Positions 1 to 7,882 of a DNA stretch of 64,000 nt are shown here, piece after piece. Both the position numbers and the translations under genes were made by a program. Under the pieces are notes generated by a model, which did no database searches, was not told the origin of the DNA, and saw only the letters and a list, made by a program, of their open reading frames with translations. The first letter of the stretch is position 1, and every line of letters begins with the position of its first letter. Source of the stretch: an uncultured Alphaproteobacteria bacterium (GTDB lineage: Bacteria > Pseudomonadota > Alphaproteobacteria > RF32 > CAG-239); NCBI GenBank assembly GCA_934254925.1, contig CAKQMD010000001.1, forward strand, positions 62,001 to 126,000, given 5' to 3'.

Positions 1-171
1 GTTATTGCGCTTCTTCATATTATAAGCCGTTTGGGCATTGTTCATGCTCATCTGCCGGCGTGCGGCCTTTTTGGTTTGGTTGGCCTTATAGAAGCTGTTA
101 AACAGATCTATTCCCATGCCGGCTTGTTTTCCGGTAGCCATTCCCATAACTGTCGAACCTATACCTCCCAT
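1..171 (-). CDS. Phage protein, probable internal virion/tail-associated (partial, C-terminus outside window)
   Basis: The reading frame starts at ATG 169-171 after the ribosome site GGAG and stays open for 57 codons to the window edge. The visible N-terminus is rich in Gly and Met and then basic (KANQTKKAARRQM). Its position directly after the tail nozzle-like gene is where podovirus-type clusters often place internal virion or ejection proteins, and short Gly-rich starts of this kind are common there. That function is inferred from position only, since no diagnostic motif is visible in the fragment. Confidence 0.5.
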   Translation of the reverse strand, partial: MGGIGSTVMGMATGKQAGMGIDLFNSFYKANQTKKAARRQMSMNNAQTAYNMKKRNN

Positions 172-184
172 TTTATTTCTCCTT

Positions 185-2092
185 TCAATTTTTAATTTTA
201 ACTTCACTCGTCGTCGCCAATAAGGTAAACGACGCCGGAATATCGCTGCGGATGCTCCATAGCGGTTTGTTCAGCTCCCGAACCCAGCCCAATGCATGCA
301 GCTCAAGATCGCCGCTGTAATTGAGGGCCGGAGCATCGAGTATTTTGTCCCGATACAGACGTTTCATCGGCACTTCAAAGTAACCGTTACCGATATCCAA
401 CCGCAAAGATTTGGTATCCAGAACGCGGAAAATCGCCCGAATGATTCGTGCAGCCTTCGGCGGAAACGGTTTGGCAGCGTCAACCATAAAAGGAAGAGGC
501 TCAACAATATGCTCATAAGGATAACCGATGATAATTTCTTTGACCGGATCGCTCAAAACCAAAGTTCCGTCAGTGATTTTGAAGTTTCCCAAAGTATAAC
601 CGTCGCCGATGACGGCCACGAGTTTGTCCTCCAAATAATCCAGTCCGGTCCAGGTATCTTTGGGGGTTTCCGAGGTAAACTTCTTTCCGCAGTCAACATA
701 ATAATCAGGGACAAGCTTCTCAATATAGTATGAACCGTCGCGTTCTACAAAAAAGTACATTTCATCATTGACGACGGCAGCGGAAAGAAACTTGCCTTCG
801 GTTTTCAGCACACTCCAGGCATTGACCTGTTCTGAGCGATAAGTCGTCAGACAGGCTGCCGTCCCGTCCCCACACAGAATATACAAAATGCATTCGTCCT
901 GATGATAGATCATCTCCTGCGGATTATTGACAAGCTCCGGCGCCAAGAGAGACAGGTCTTTAGCCTGATAGGCCTGCTCAACGTCCGCAAACAAGAATTC
1001 GCGAAGCTGTCGACCGTTTTGCGACATAAACAGCGTCGCTCCGTCAACATTCGGCGGCGTCAACGATCGCTTGTTATAGCTGCCGATATTGGTCTGGCGG
1101 TTCAATTTGAGGCTTTCAGGCGTCAGAGGTTCTCCGCTCACCATCCACTCGGCGCCGGTGGTAAACACCAACAGGTGACGAGAAGAGACGACGTTCAAAA
1201 TCGCATTGACCTGATCGGAGAGAATGGCGAAATCAATTGCCTCGTCATCCAGCCCGGTGCCAACATCAAAGTTAAACAAATCTGACGATTTGGAAAGCCA
1301 AAGGTGGTTCGGCAGAGACTTTGATCCGCCGATCACCATGCGATCCTGATGGAAGGTAACCGAGGCAGGATAGCCGCGTTTGGGCGAAAACGCCGCTTCT
1401 TCCCAATCCGTCGTCGGCTCGTAGTCATCAAGAATGTGGCTGAGCGTCATCTGAATATTTTTCGCATCAATAAAAGAATTGACCACTCCTTCTCCGTTTC
1501 TGAGACGGATGCGCGTACCAAGGTATGATTCGTCAAAAATCGGATTATCGGCGGTCAGAACAATCGTTCCGACATTGTTGCTGGGAGAGATGCGTTCCTT
1601 CTTTTTGAAAAAATTGTAATACGGGCACTGCGTATAGCCGTTGTCCGTATAAAAAGTCCACTCCTTGATGCTCCAAACGTCATTGTCCGTCCGGCTGATT
1701 TCACGCGGGGGAACGTCGGGATGAACGACCAAAAGCGTATCGGCACTTTGAGTCCAGTTGATCTTTTGGACCTGCTCCAACGTCCAAGGACTTTCCAGCG
1801 TGGTAATACATTCGTCGTCACGATAGACTTTTACTGTTTTTTCACCGAAATACAGCAGATAGACTTGTTCGGTATTAAACTCAAAAGAAATCAGGCGGCC
1901 ATTGCCGGAGAGTTCGTCAACATATTTCAGTCCTTGTCGCCGTGAAACACCGCCCGTCGGATAAATAATCACGTTTTGCAAAGTACGGGCGCCATTGGCA
2001 TAGACGTTCAGATCCCCCCGGCCAAAGATTTTTGAAGAAACTTGACCGGAGGTAAAGTTTGTTTTTACCGAAATCGGGTTGTTGCTGCTCAT
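185..2092 (-). CDS. Phage tail protein, nozzle / tail tubular protein B-like
   Basis: This 635-aa protein begins with a segment (GRGDLNVYANGARTLQNVI...YPTGG.SRR.G) that I recognise from large tail proteins of many podovirus-type prophages, where it sits next to the tubular adaptor. In such phages the protein builds the distal tail tube or nozzle through which DNA leaves. No signal peptide or membrane segment is visible. The ATG overlaps the stop of the preceding adaptor gene by ATGA and has the ribosome site GGAGG, so translation is probably coupled. The family assignment is from remembered motif and position; the exact structural role is inference. Confidence 0.7.
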   Translation of the reverse strand: MSSNNPISVKTNFTSGQVSSKIFGRGDLNVYANGARTLQNVIIYPTGGVSRRQGLKYVDELSGNGRLISFEFNTEQVYLLYFGEKTVKVYRDDECITTLESPWTLEQVQKINWTQSADTLLVVHPDVPPREISRTDNDVWSIKEWTFYTDNGYTQCPYYNFFKKKERISPSNNVGTIVLTADNPIFDESYLGTRIRLRNGEGVVNSFIDAKNIQMTLSHILDDYEPTTDWEEAAFSPKRGYPASVTFHQDRMVIGGSKSLPNHLWLSKSSDLFNFDVGTGLDDEAIDFAILSDQVNAILNVVSSRHLLVFTTGAEWMVSGEPLTPESLKLNRQTNIGSYNKRSLTPPNVDGATLFMSQNGRQLREFLFADVEQAYQAKDLSLLAPELVNNPQEMIYHQDECILYILCGDGTAACLTTYRSEQVNAWSVLKTEGKFLSAAVVNDEMYFFVERDGSYYIEKLVPDYYVDCGKKFTSETPKDTWTGLDYLEDKLVAVIGDGYTLGNFKITDGTLVLSDPVKEIIIGYPYEHIVEPLPFMVDAAKPFPPKAARIIRAIFRVLDTKSLRLDIGNGYFEVPMKRLYRDKILDAPALNYSGDLELHALGWVRELNKPLWSIRSDIPASFTLLATTSEVKIKN

Positions 2093-2658
2093 TGTCTCGC
2101 CTCCACCAGGGTAAAGTCTTCAAACTTGCGCGGCGTGGCCTGCTGGGCATCAATCAAACGAGCCTGAGTGATGGCATCTTCCGCCAAACGCGACAGAAAA
2201 TCCGCCCGCGTCGTGCTTTCGGTCAGAGGAATGCAGAACTCTGCGGCCAATCGTGCCATCAGTGCCTCAACGAAAAATGCGGGAAAAGTGTCTACATGCG
2301 GCCGAAAGATATAAGTGATGGTTACATGTTCGGCATTGGTATGCATTTTGTTTTCAAAAATGCGGTATTCCAGACCGCTGCCGCGTCCGGCATTGCCTGC
2401 CGAGATGATCCGCAAAAAATCATATGGCAGAGCATAAGCGTATTTGAAATCCGCCAAAGGCCTGCTTTCCAATCTGGCCAAAGTTTTTTGACCGACGGCA
2501 AAACTCCAGGGATAAGAAGAAAGCAACGCATCCCTAATCTGGGGATAGAGGTTCGCCGCCACTTCGGCTTCGGCCGTTCCGTCTTCAAAAGACGTCAGGG
2601 GCGAAGCGCCGATTTTGATTAAAGCGTTTGAACATAAATTCACATCTGTTATTGTCAT
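2089..2658 (-). CDS. Phage tail tubular protein A-like adaptor
   Basis: The 189-aa protein starts MTITDVNLCSNALIKIG and continues with an Ala-rich helical part and a PLADFKYAYALP segment. This is the typical look of the gp11-like/tail tubular A adaptor that joins portal to tail in T7-like phages. I chose ATG 2656-2658 because it follows TGGAGAAAAATA, whereas the longer frame starting at 2709 has no ribosome site. It is followed by the nozzle-like gene with a four-base overlap, the usual order for these two components. Confidence 0.75.
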   Translation of the reverse strand: MTITDVNLCSNALIKIGASPLTSFEDGTAEAEVAANLYPQIRDALLSSYPWSFAVGQKTLARLESRPLADFKYAYALPYDFLRIISAGNAGRGSGLEYRIFENKMHTNAEHVTITYIFRPHVDTFPAFFVEALMARLAAEFCIPLTESTTRADFLSRLAEDAITQARLIDAQQATPRKFEDFTLVEARQ

Positions 2659-2752
2659 TATTTTTCTCCATTTAAAAAGGATGGCGGCAACCGCCGGGGC
2701 TGCCGCCATATCACTTTTGCTAATAGGTATTTAAAATTTATATTCGGGAAGG

Positions 2753-3019
2753 TTATTCAGTATCCGCAGCCGGACCTGCCACCTGGGAAACACTCACCGT
2801 ACCTTCGGCATTGGCAGAAACTACCAAAATGGCCGTTTCCAACGTGCTGGAAGTGGAGGCGTTGACCAAAATCATGTCACCGACACGGACAAAGGGCGCC
2901 GTCTCGTTGAAATATTTAGCGGTCTTGACCGTTTCCAAAGTATCGGTCGTTGAATAGTTCCACAGCGTGAAGCCGTTGGCATAGGCCAGAACACTGAAAG
3001 ATTTGGTATCGTAAGACAT
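2753..3019 (-). CDS. Small phage capsid-associated protein (unknown function)
   Basis: An 88-aa protein starting MSYDTKSFSVLAYANGFTLWNY. Proteins with this opening lie immediately downstream of the major capsid gene in related prophages, and here it also follows the capsid gene by about 30 bases. The second half is beta-rich and Ser/Thr/Ala-rich, which would suit a head decoration or head-completion protein, but no motif proves it. The start has the ribosome site AAAGGATAAGAAT. The approximately 90 bases between this stop and the next start hold only AT-rich spacer. Confidence 0.6.
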   Translation of the reverse strand: MSYDTKSFSVLAYANGFTLWNYSTTDTLETVKTAKYFNETAPFVRVGDMILVNASTSSTLETAILVVSANAEGTVSVSQVAGPAADTE

Positions 3020-3050
3020 ATTCTTATCCTTTCATAATATAAATTAAAAA

Positions 3051-3875
3051 TTAAGCTTCTTTGCATTTGATGCGGACGACGCCGTCTTCATCAATCAGGC
3101 AGGACCCCTGGCTCATCATGTTATTGATGAAGTGGGCGGCATGGTCGCCGTGCCAGGTGATGTCGGATTTGACGTCTTGTCCCGAGGCATGGCCGATGGC
3201 CGTCTTGTGGAAAAGGAAGCAGTCGCGGGCTGTGCCGTTGAGCGGCAAACCGGTGTGCATGATCCAGTTGATGCCCAACCAACGGCGGCTTTCCGTCCCT
3301 TTCAGGAAGGGCATGTTGTCGCCGGCATATTCCGAGCTTGAAAACTCGGGAATGCTCAGCAAGGCATTCCATTGAAGCGGCCCGAGAATGGCAAAACGCT
3401 GGCCGTCATCAGGAACATTGTTGCCGTTCAGCTTGGCAAAGGCGTTCAAAATGGTAGCTTTGTCCAAAACCTTGGTTCCGTCACCGACATCGTTTTTGGC
3501 AGAGGCCGAGGCCAAGGCGCTGATGATCAATTCATCGGTCTTGCGGCCGAGGGCATAAGCGCCGGCATTGACGATAACCTGACGTTCGTCAATGCTCAAC
3601 TTGATTTCGTCCAAAGCATCAACCCAATCGCCGGCATAGTAATCCTGCAATTCGCATTCGATCGGCGTGTGATCAATGCTCATCACCGGTACCAGGCCGT
3701 GACGGGCTTTGTTGGAGGCAACGCCTTTGCCTACCTTCTGAAAAACGGTCGAAGACCCTTTGACGTTGTTTTTGTAACGAACACAGTTCTTCAGTTTAGA
3801 ACCGGTCTGCTGATAAGACAGGTGAACGTCCGCCTGAAATTGTTTGACAAAAGAATCGCTTACTTGAATAGACAT
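3051..3875 (-). CDS. Phage major capsid protein
   Basis: This 274-aa protein has the features of the N4-gp56/Phage_capsid_2-like major head proteins: an N-terminal region of polar residues, a QKVGKGVA segment, a conserved (D/E)YYAGDWVDALDE stretch and a run of Ala-rich helix around ALGRKTDELIISALASA. It forms the icosahedral head shell. I take the second in-frame ATG (3873-3875) as the start because GGAG lies nine bases ahead of it, whereas the first ATG (3890) has no ribosome site. It follows the scaffold gene, as expected for head morphogenesis. Confidence 0.8.
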   Translation of the reverse strand: MSIQVSDSFVKQFQADVHLSYQQTGSKLKNCVRYKNNVKGSSTVFQKVGKGVASNKARHGLVPVMSIDHTPIECELQDYYAGDWVDALDEIKLSIDERQVIVNAGAYALGRKTDELIISALASASAKNDVGDGTKVLDKATILNAFAKLNGNNVPDDGQRFAILGPLQWNALLSIPEFSSSEYAGDNMPFLKGTESRRWLGINWIMHTGLPLNGTARDCFLFHKTAIGHASGQDVKSDITWHGDHAAHFINNMMSQGSCLIDEDGVVRIKCKEA

Positions 3876-3916
3876 ATTTTTATTCTCCATTTAAAGTTTT
3901 GAGTTAAAATTTTTTA

Positions 3917-4606
3917 TTATTTATCCGGGTAAAGGCTTTGGAAGCCTCTGGTAATTTTGTTAACGTAGGCTTTATCGTGATCGCGCCAATAACGGGGATC
4001 TTCCATCATTTTGCGCAGATTCTCTTCGGTCAGTCCGCCTTCGATCGAGCCTTCGCGGGAAAGTCCCGGTTCGTTGGAAGACATCATTTTATAAAGGGTG
4101 ATAACGCCTTCTGCAGTGGTGGCCAGAGCGTCATAAATATCAGAGTTGATATTCTGACGGGCCCAGGTCGAGATCTGCCGGGAGACCTCGGTGAATTTAT
4201 CCTGGCCGCCAAAATAGCGAGCCAGTTTCTCCATCTGCTTTTCGGCTTCAAAATCAACCGCCAACTGGTCCAATACCGGAATAACCCGCTCGTTGGCCAG
4301 ATCATAAACCAGCTGGGCCTGGTCATTGGTGAAGCCTTTTTCATAAAAACGCTTCAAGACTTCATCATCTTTAGCCAGAAAAGGATGGTTGATATTCAGA
4401 TCATACTGATCATAGCTGGCCGGCACCCGACGAAGATTTCCCTCCACCAGGTTTTCGTCCCGGGAAGCCATGTAGTTGTAATCTTGAATCAATTCATCCA
4501 GTTTGACGCTGCCGGTTGCGGCATCCCAAAATTTTTCGGGAAGTCCCATGGGTTTGCCTGACGAAGCAGCGGCAAGCAACGAGTCCATTTTTCTGTTGTC
4601 GTTCAT
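3917..4606 (-). CDS. Phage capsid scaffolding / assembly protein
   Basis: A 229-aa, charged and mostly helical protein placed directly before the major capsid gene. It ends with LRKMMEDPRYWRDHDKAYVNKITRGFQSLYPDK-like sequence; the short motif DPRYWR.HD...V..GF..LY near the C-terminus is typical of podovirus scaffolding proteins, whose basic C-terminal helix binds capsid subunits. Such proteins fill the procapsid and leave before DNA packaging. The start ATG is preceded by AAAGGAAAGAAATA. Assignment rests on position, size, helical character and the C-terminal motif. Confidence 0.7.
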   Translation of the reverse strand: MNDNRKMDSLLAAASSGKPMGLPEKFWDAATGSVKLDELIQDYNYMASRDENLVEGNLRRVPASYDQYDLNINHPFLAKDDEVLKRFYEKGFTNDQAQLVYDLANERVIPVLDQLAVDFEAEKQMEKLARYFGGQDKFTEVSRQISTWARQNINSDIYDALATTAEGVITLYKMMSSNEPGLSREGSIEGGLTEENLRKMMEDPRYWRDHDKAYVNKITRGFQSLYPDK

Positions 4607-4620
4607 TTATTTCTTTCCTT

Positions 4621-4848
4621 TCATTCAATATCCGGATTCCGGAGCGTTATGATTTTGCTTACTAAATGCCGCTGTCCTTCCAGGTGACGTAATTCATCCG
4701 CCGAACAATCCGGCCCGAGGTAACGCTCGAGAGTCATTCTTTTTAAAAAAGAGAGGACAATTTTGCCCTCTCTGGTTGAAAAACACTTGACAAACGCCTG
4801 TCGAATCTCTTCTTCAGACATTTTCTTGGTGTCATATGTTTCCTGCAT
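4621..4848 (-). CDS. Bbp19-like small phage protein
   Basis: A 75-aa protein with the pattern F.KCFST.EGK.VL..LKR and a final R.LEGQR.LV..I, which matches my memory of the small Bbp19-type proteins found next to portal genes in BPP-1-like podoviruses. The role is unknown; the position between portal and scaffold suggests a head assembly factor. The gene starts inside the end of the portal gene (17-base overlap) with a strong ribosome site GAGGAGG, so it is probably translationally coupled to the portal. Confidence 0.6.
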   Translation of the reverse strand: MQETYDTKKMSEEEIRQAFVKCFSTREGKIVLSFLKRMTLERYLGPDCSADELRHLEGQRHLVSKIITLRNPDIE

Positions 4849-6394
4849 TGAGCGCCTCCTCTTCCGTCAACGCTTGCGGCGTAAAGCCGGCCGCAGCGTC
4901 TTCCGGAACAACCGGAAGCGTTTCAACAATCAGGTTGGACGGCACGTTTAATGTGCGTCCCAGCCATTTGGCGGTTTCAAAAGCATTGACCGCCGCCAAG
5001 GCTTCGCCGCCGAAAGAAGCCAGCTGGCTTACCCATTCGACGACATTGCCGACGTCTTTGCGCGATTGCAAAAGCGCCAGCGGAGATTTGTACTGCAGAT
5101 CCACCACTTTGCCGTCAAGGTCAAAGTTTAAGACATCACCGCGCCGCCGCAGGATGAAGAATGCCCTTTTCAGCAAGGGAGTCAGCAGTTCCGTCTGCAG
5201 GCGTCCGAAAGTTGCCCCCAAAAGGCGCGCCATCTCGGACGAACGTTCCAAAACCTCAGTCGCCGTCATTGAGGGAACGGCAACCTGGGCCAGACGGTCA
5301 GCCAGCAAGGCATGATTGATGCGCGCCCGCAAATCCTCCAAAACCAGCTGCGAAATATCAAATTTTCCCGGCGCTTCCAGCGGCGTCAGTCCTTTTGAAC
5401 CAACGGCCTTGGGAATAATGGCCCCGGGTACGAGCTTGATGTTTGACGGATTCAATACGCCGTCGTCATCCGCCTGCCAAATGCCGGTGACGGCAATCGA
5501 GGCGTTTTTCAAAATCAGCTCAACGACTTTGTTGGCGGTTTTGATGTCCGGCAGGGCCTTCATCACCGGTGAGCGTCCGTAAACTTCTCCCGGCGCCTTG
5601 AGCCAGCGGAAGTTGATAAACGGCGAGGTTTCAAAAATGCCCTCACGCAAAACGACATGGCTGTCGGTACCGGTGTTTTCATCCCAGGCAAATGCCGTGT
5701 ATTCATAGCCGCAGGTGCCGCAAATGCCGTTTTGGGGAATGACCGCCTCAATGACCTTGACACGGTAATCGCTGTCGTCATGGTAGCGTTCTTGCCATTC
5801 CGAAGGAATTGCCGCTTCAGGAAAGCGGACTTGCAGTTCGTCAACGGAAGCTGAAAAACTGCGAAAAGTAGTGTCGATTTTTCCCGTTCCGCTTTCCTCC
5901 AGGGCGATTTCCCTTAAAGGAACGGCATAAAAACGAAAAGCCGAAGCTTCCCCCAAAGGCGCCTCTTCAAACATCAGACAAGCCGTTCCCGCCGTAACCA
6001 GATCCAAGTAACATTGGTGGATTTCCACAGCAAAATTGGAGTGCTCAAAGTTTTGTAACAAAACATCGGCCGTATTTTCCAAAATCGGGCCGATTTGTTG
6101 CCTTTCCTCCGGACTGAGTTCAGGTCCGGCTTTCAGACCAAACCATTTGGCCCAGGCCGGCGTCAGTTCCGATAACAAGGAAGAAGCCAATTGGTCAACG
6201 GCATCGGCAGCAGTTCCGTCAAAAAGCTTCAGGTTTTTCTTGCCGCCATCATTTAAGACGGCGAGGTTGCTTCCCGAACCTTCCCGCTGCGGCAGAGCAT
6301 ATTCGTAACATTCCTGCCAGTGGGAAACCCAATTTTGTTTACGCTGCTCGGCTTTTTGATAACGGCTGAGCAAGCGTTCAATCTTGTTTTCCAT
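4832..6394 (-). CDS. Phage portal (head-to-tail connector) protein
   Basis: A 520-aa protein that opens MENKIERLLSRYQKAEQRK and WVSHWQECYEYALP, the classical start of the podovirus head-to-tail connecting proteins, followed by LFDGTAADAVDQLASSLLSELTP, also family-typical in content. It forms the dodecameric portal at one capsid vertex through which the terminase packs DNA. A longer open frame reaches 6430, but ATG 6392-6394 follows GGGAGAATAAC and sits two bases after the stop of the preceding gene, so it is the better start. Confidence 0.88.
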   Translation of the reverse strand: MENKIERLLSRYQKAEQRKQNWVSHWQECYEYALPQREGSGSNLAVLNDGGKKNLKLFDGTAADAVDQLASSLLSELTPAWAKWFGLKAGPELSPEERQQIGPILENTADVLLQNFEHSNFAVEIHQCYLDLVTAGTACLMFEEAPLGEASAFRFYAVPLREIALEESGTGKIDTTFRSFSASVDELQVRFPEAAIPSEWQERYHDDSDYRVKVIEAVIPQNGICGTCGYEYTAFAWDENTGTDSHVVLREGIFETSPFINFRWLKAPGEVYGRSPVMKALPDIKTANKVVELILKNASIAVTGIWQADDDGVLNPSNIKLVPGAIIPKAVGSKGLTPLEAPGKFDISQLVLEDLRARINHALLADRLAQVAVPSMTATEVLERSSEMARLLGATFGRLQTELLTPLLKRAFFILRRRGDVLNFDLDGKVVDLQYKSPLALLQSRKDVGNVVEWVSQLASFGGEALAAVNAFETAKWLGRTLNVPSNLIVETLPVVPEDAAAGFTPQALTEEEALNAGNI

Positions 6395-6395
6395 G

Positions 6396-6596
6396 TTATT
6401 CTCCCAACAAATTTTTACGATTGAGTCCATCTCCGCTGTTGGTCGGCTGCAAAACGCCTTTATAGGACGTCTTAATGGTGCTTTCCATGCCGCGACGCCG
6501 GCGTTCCATTGCCTTTTTGCGTTCTTCTTCCTCGGTGTCGATTACCGGCTCCGGAGCCGGCGCCTCGATTTTAGGCGCACTAAATATTCCTCCCAT
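6396..6596 (-). CDS. Small phage protein upstream of portal (unknown)
   Basis: A 66-aa protein, MGGIFSAPK followed by a Pro/Glu-rich stretch and a very basic segment (KKAMERRRRGMES). Short proteins with an MGG-F-APK start occur directly before portal genes in similar prophages, but I know of no assigned function. The stop lies one base before the portal start, so the two are almost certainly cotranslated. The ribosome site is AAAGGAAAAGAAA. Confidence 0.6.
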   Translation of the reverse strand: MGGIFSAPKIEAPAPEPVIDTEEEERKKAMERRRRGMESTIKTSYKGVLQPTNSGDGLNRKNLLGE

Positions 6597-6619
6597 TTTC
6601 TTTTCCTTTCTTGTTTAGG

Positions 6620-7156
6620 TTATGACAATTTTTTGACGACCCGCGTCAACAGGCCGGCAGATTTTGTTTTTTTCGTCCTTTTTTCGGGGGTGCTTTTGAC
6701 CACCGAAACGCCCAGCACTCCGAGGGCCAATCCCCAAAGCGAGGCCGTTTCCATCAAAGCCGAAATGATTTCGGCCGCTTCGCCGCCGTCGACAATAGCC
6801 ACATAGCAAACGGTCAATATGGTCAACAGCCACGCAAGAGCAACCGAATAACCGAAGGCCGGGCGCCAAAAACGCACGAACTTATCTTCAGCCAGAATTT
6901 CCTGTCGGAGATCACGGTTAATCTGTTCTCGAGCTTTGCGATCAAGTCCAAGGTCGATATTTCGGCCACGAACAAGGTGACGATCGGCTTCGGCAATTTG
7001 TTCGGGCGAAATTTCCTCCCGGACAATTTCTTTCCCAACGTCGTCCAAAGCCTGACCGGCTTTTTGAGCCGTTTCAGTGTTCAAACGCAGCAGCGAAAGG
7101 CTCAAAACCTTTATTAAAACAGGCAATCCGATTTTGCCCAGCAATCTGGTAATCAT
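6620..7156 (-). CDS. Holin-like membrane protein (3-TM holin type)
   Basis: A 178-aa protein with an amphipathic N-terminus, a charged middle region and two clear hydrophobic segments in the C-terminal half (FGYSVALAWLLTILTVCYVAIV and a second after ETASLWGLALGVLGV), followed by a basic tail. This layout, with a conserved RPAFGY-like motif before the first membrane helix, resembles the holin family shared by prophages and gene transfer agents of alphaproteobacteria. It follows the endolysin gene by four bases. A holin would form the inner-membrane lesion that starts lysis; that role is inferred from topology and context. Confidence 0.65.
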   Translation of the reverse strand: MITRLLGKIGLPVLIKVLSLSLLRLNTETAQKAGQALDDVGKEIVREEISPEQIAEADRHLVRGRNIDLGLDRKAREQINRDLRQEILAEDKFVRFWRPAFGYSVALAWLLTILTVCYVAIVDGGEAAEIISALMETASLWGLALGVLGVSVVKSTPEKRTKKTKSAGLLTRVVKKLS

Positions 7157-7160
7157 CGTT

Positions 7161-7586
7161 TTACTCCTCTATATCATTGTAAAAAACATGGCGGCCGATC
7201 TCCGCGCAGGGGATCTTGCCGACAGACCAGGCCGGACGAAGATTCCTGGCATGATAATGCGTTGCATTCATGGTTTTGTCTTCCAAGACATCGGCAATCG
7301 CCCGCAAGGCAATCCGTTTGCAAATACAATAGTTGACGTCAGTCTCAGAAACGTTAAGCAGTTTTTCGTAGTTGGGATCGTTTTTGTTCCAACAGGAAAA
7401 CTGCCAAGGCGCCTGACAGACTTCCGCAATGGTATTTCCCCACCAATAGCGTCCTTTGCGACGGCTAAAGCTGACCCGGTTCATAATCACCGAAGCCACA
7501 GCCTCCTGCCCGGAAATGCTTTCGCCCCGCGCTTCGCCATAGATGGTTCGCGCCAAGATATCAGCCTCTTTCAATCTTTCGTTCAT
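7161..7586 (-). CDS. Endolysin, SleB-like cell wall hydrolase
   Basis: The 141-aa protein matches the Hydrolase_2/SleB family: the N-terminal ARTIYGEARGES holds the catalytic Glu18, followed by AVASVIMNRV and VCQ.PWQFSCWN, both family hallmarks. These enzymes cleave peptidoglycan glycan strands as lytic transglycosylase-type hydrolases. There is no signal peptide, so export would depend on the holin encoded immediately downstream. The start overlaps the preceding membrane protein gene by ATGA and has the ribosome site GGGAG. Confidence 0.85.
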   Translation of the reverse strand: MNERLKEADILARTIYGEARGESISGQEAVASVIMNRVSFSRRKGRYWWGNTIAEVCQAPWQFSCWNKNDPNYEKLLNVSETDVNYCICKRIALRAIADVLEDKTMNATHYHARNLRPAWSVGKIPCAEIGRHVFYNDIEE

Positions 7587-7870
7587 CGGTTTCTCCCTAC
7601 CTGATCCAATTTTTTCTCAATGCGCAGCAAATGGTCCGTCAGCCTGGTTTCGACGTCTTTGAGATAGCTTGTCGACACATAGTTGCGGGCCACGTGCAGT
7701 TTGAAGTCTGCCAAGGCCTCTTTGGCCATGGCAACCCCGTGTTCGCCGTTTTGCTTGTAGAGCAGCAGACTGTCCTCCAGCTCTTTCTTGTTTTTCATGA
7801 CCAAGCGAAAAATGGCCACAAAAATAGGCAGCTCAATCATGGCTGCCCAGGTTAAAATATTGTTCATCAT
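7583..7870 (-). CDS. Small single-TM protein of the lysis cassette
   Basis: A 95-aa protein with one N-terminal membrane segment (about residues 5-24, ILTWAAMIELPIFVAIFRLV) and a long charged helical C-terminal region. It sits between large terminase and endolysin. The topology would suit an accessory holin, antiholin or spanin-like component, but there is no lipobox and no family motif that I can name. Two adjacent ATG codons (7870 and 7867) could both start it; AGGAT precedes them. Confidence 0.55.
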   Translation of the reverse strand: MMNNILTWAAMIELPIFVAIFRLVMKNKKELEDSLLLYKQNGEHGVAMAKEALADFKLHVARNYVSTSYLKDVETRLTDHLLRIEKKLDQVGRNR

Positions 7871-7882
7871 AAAAATCCTTTT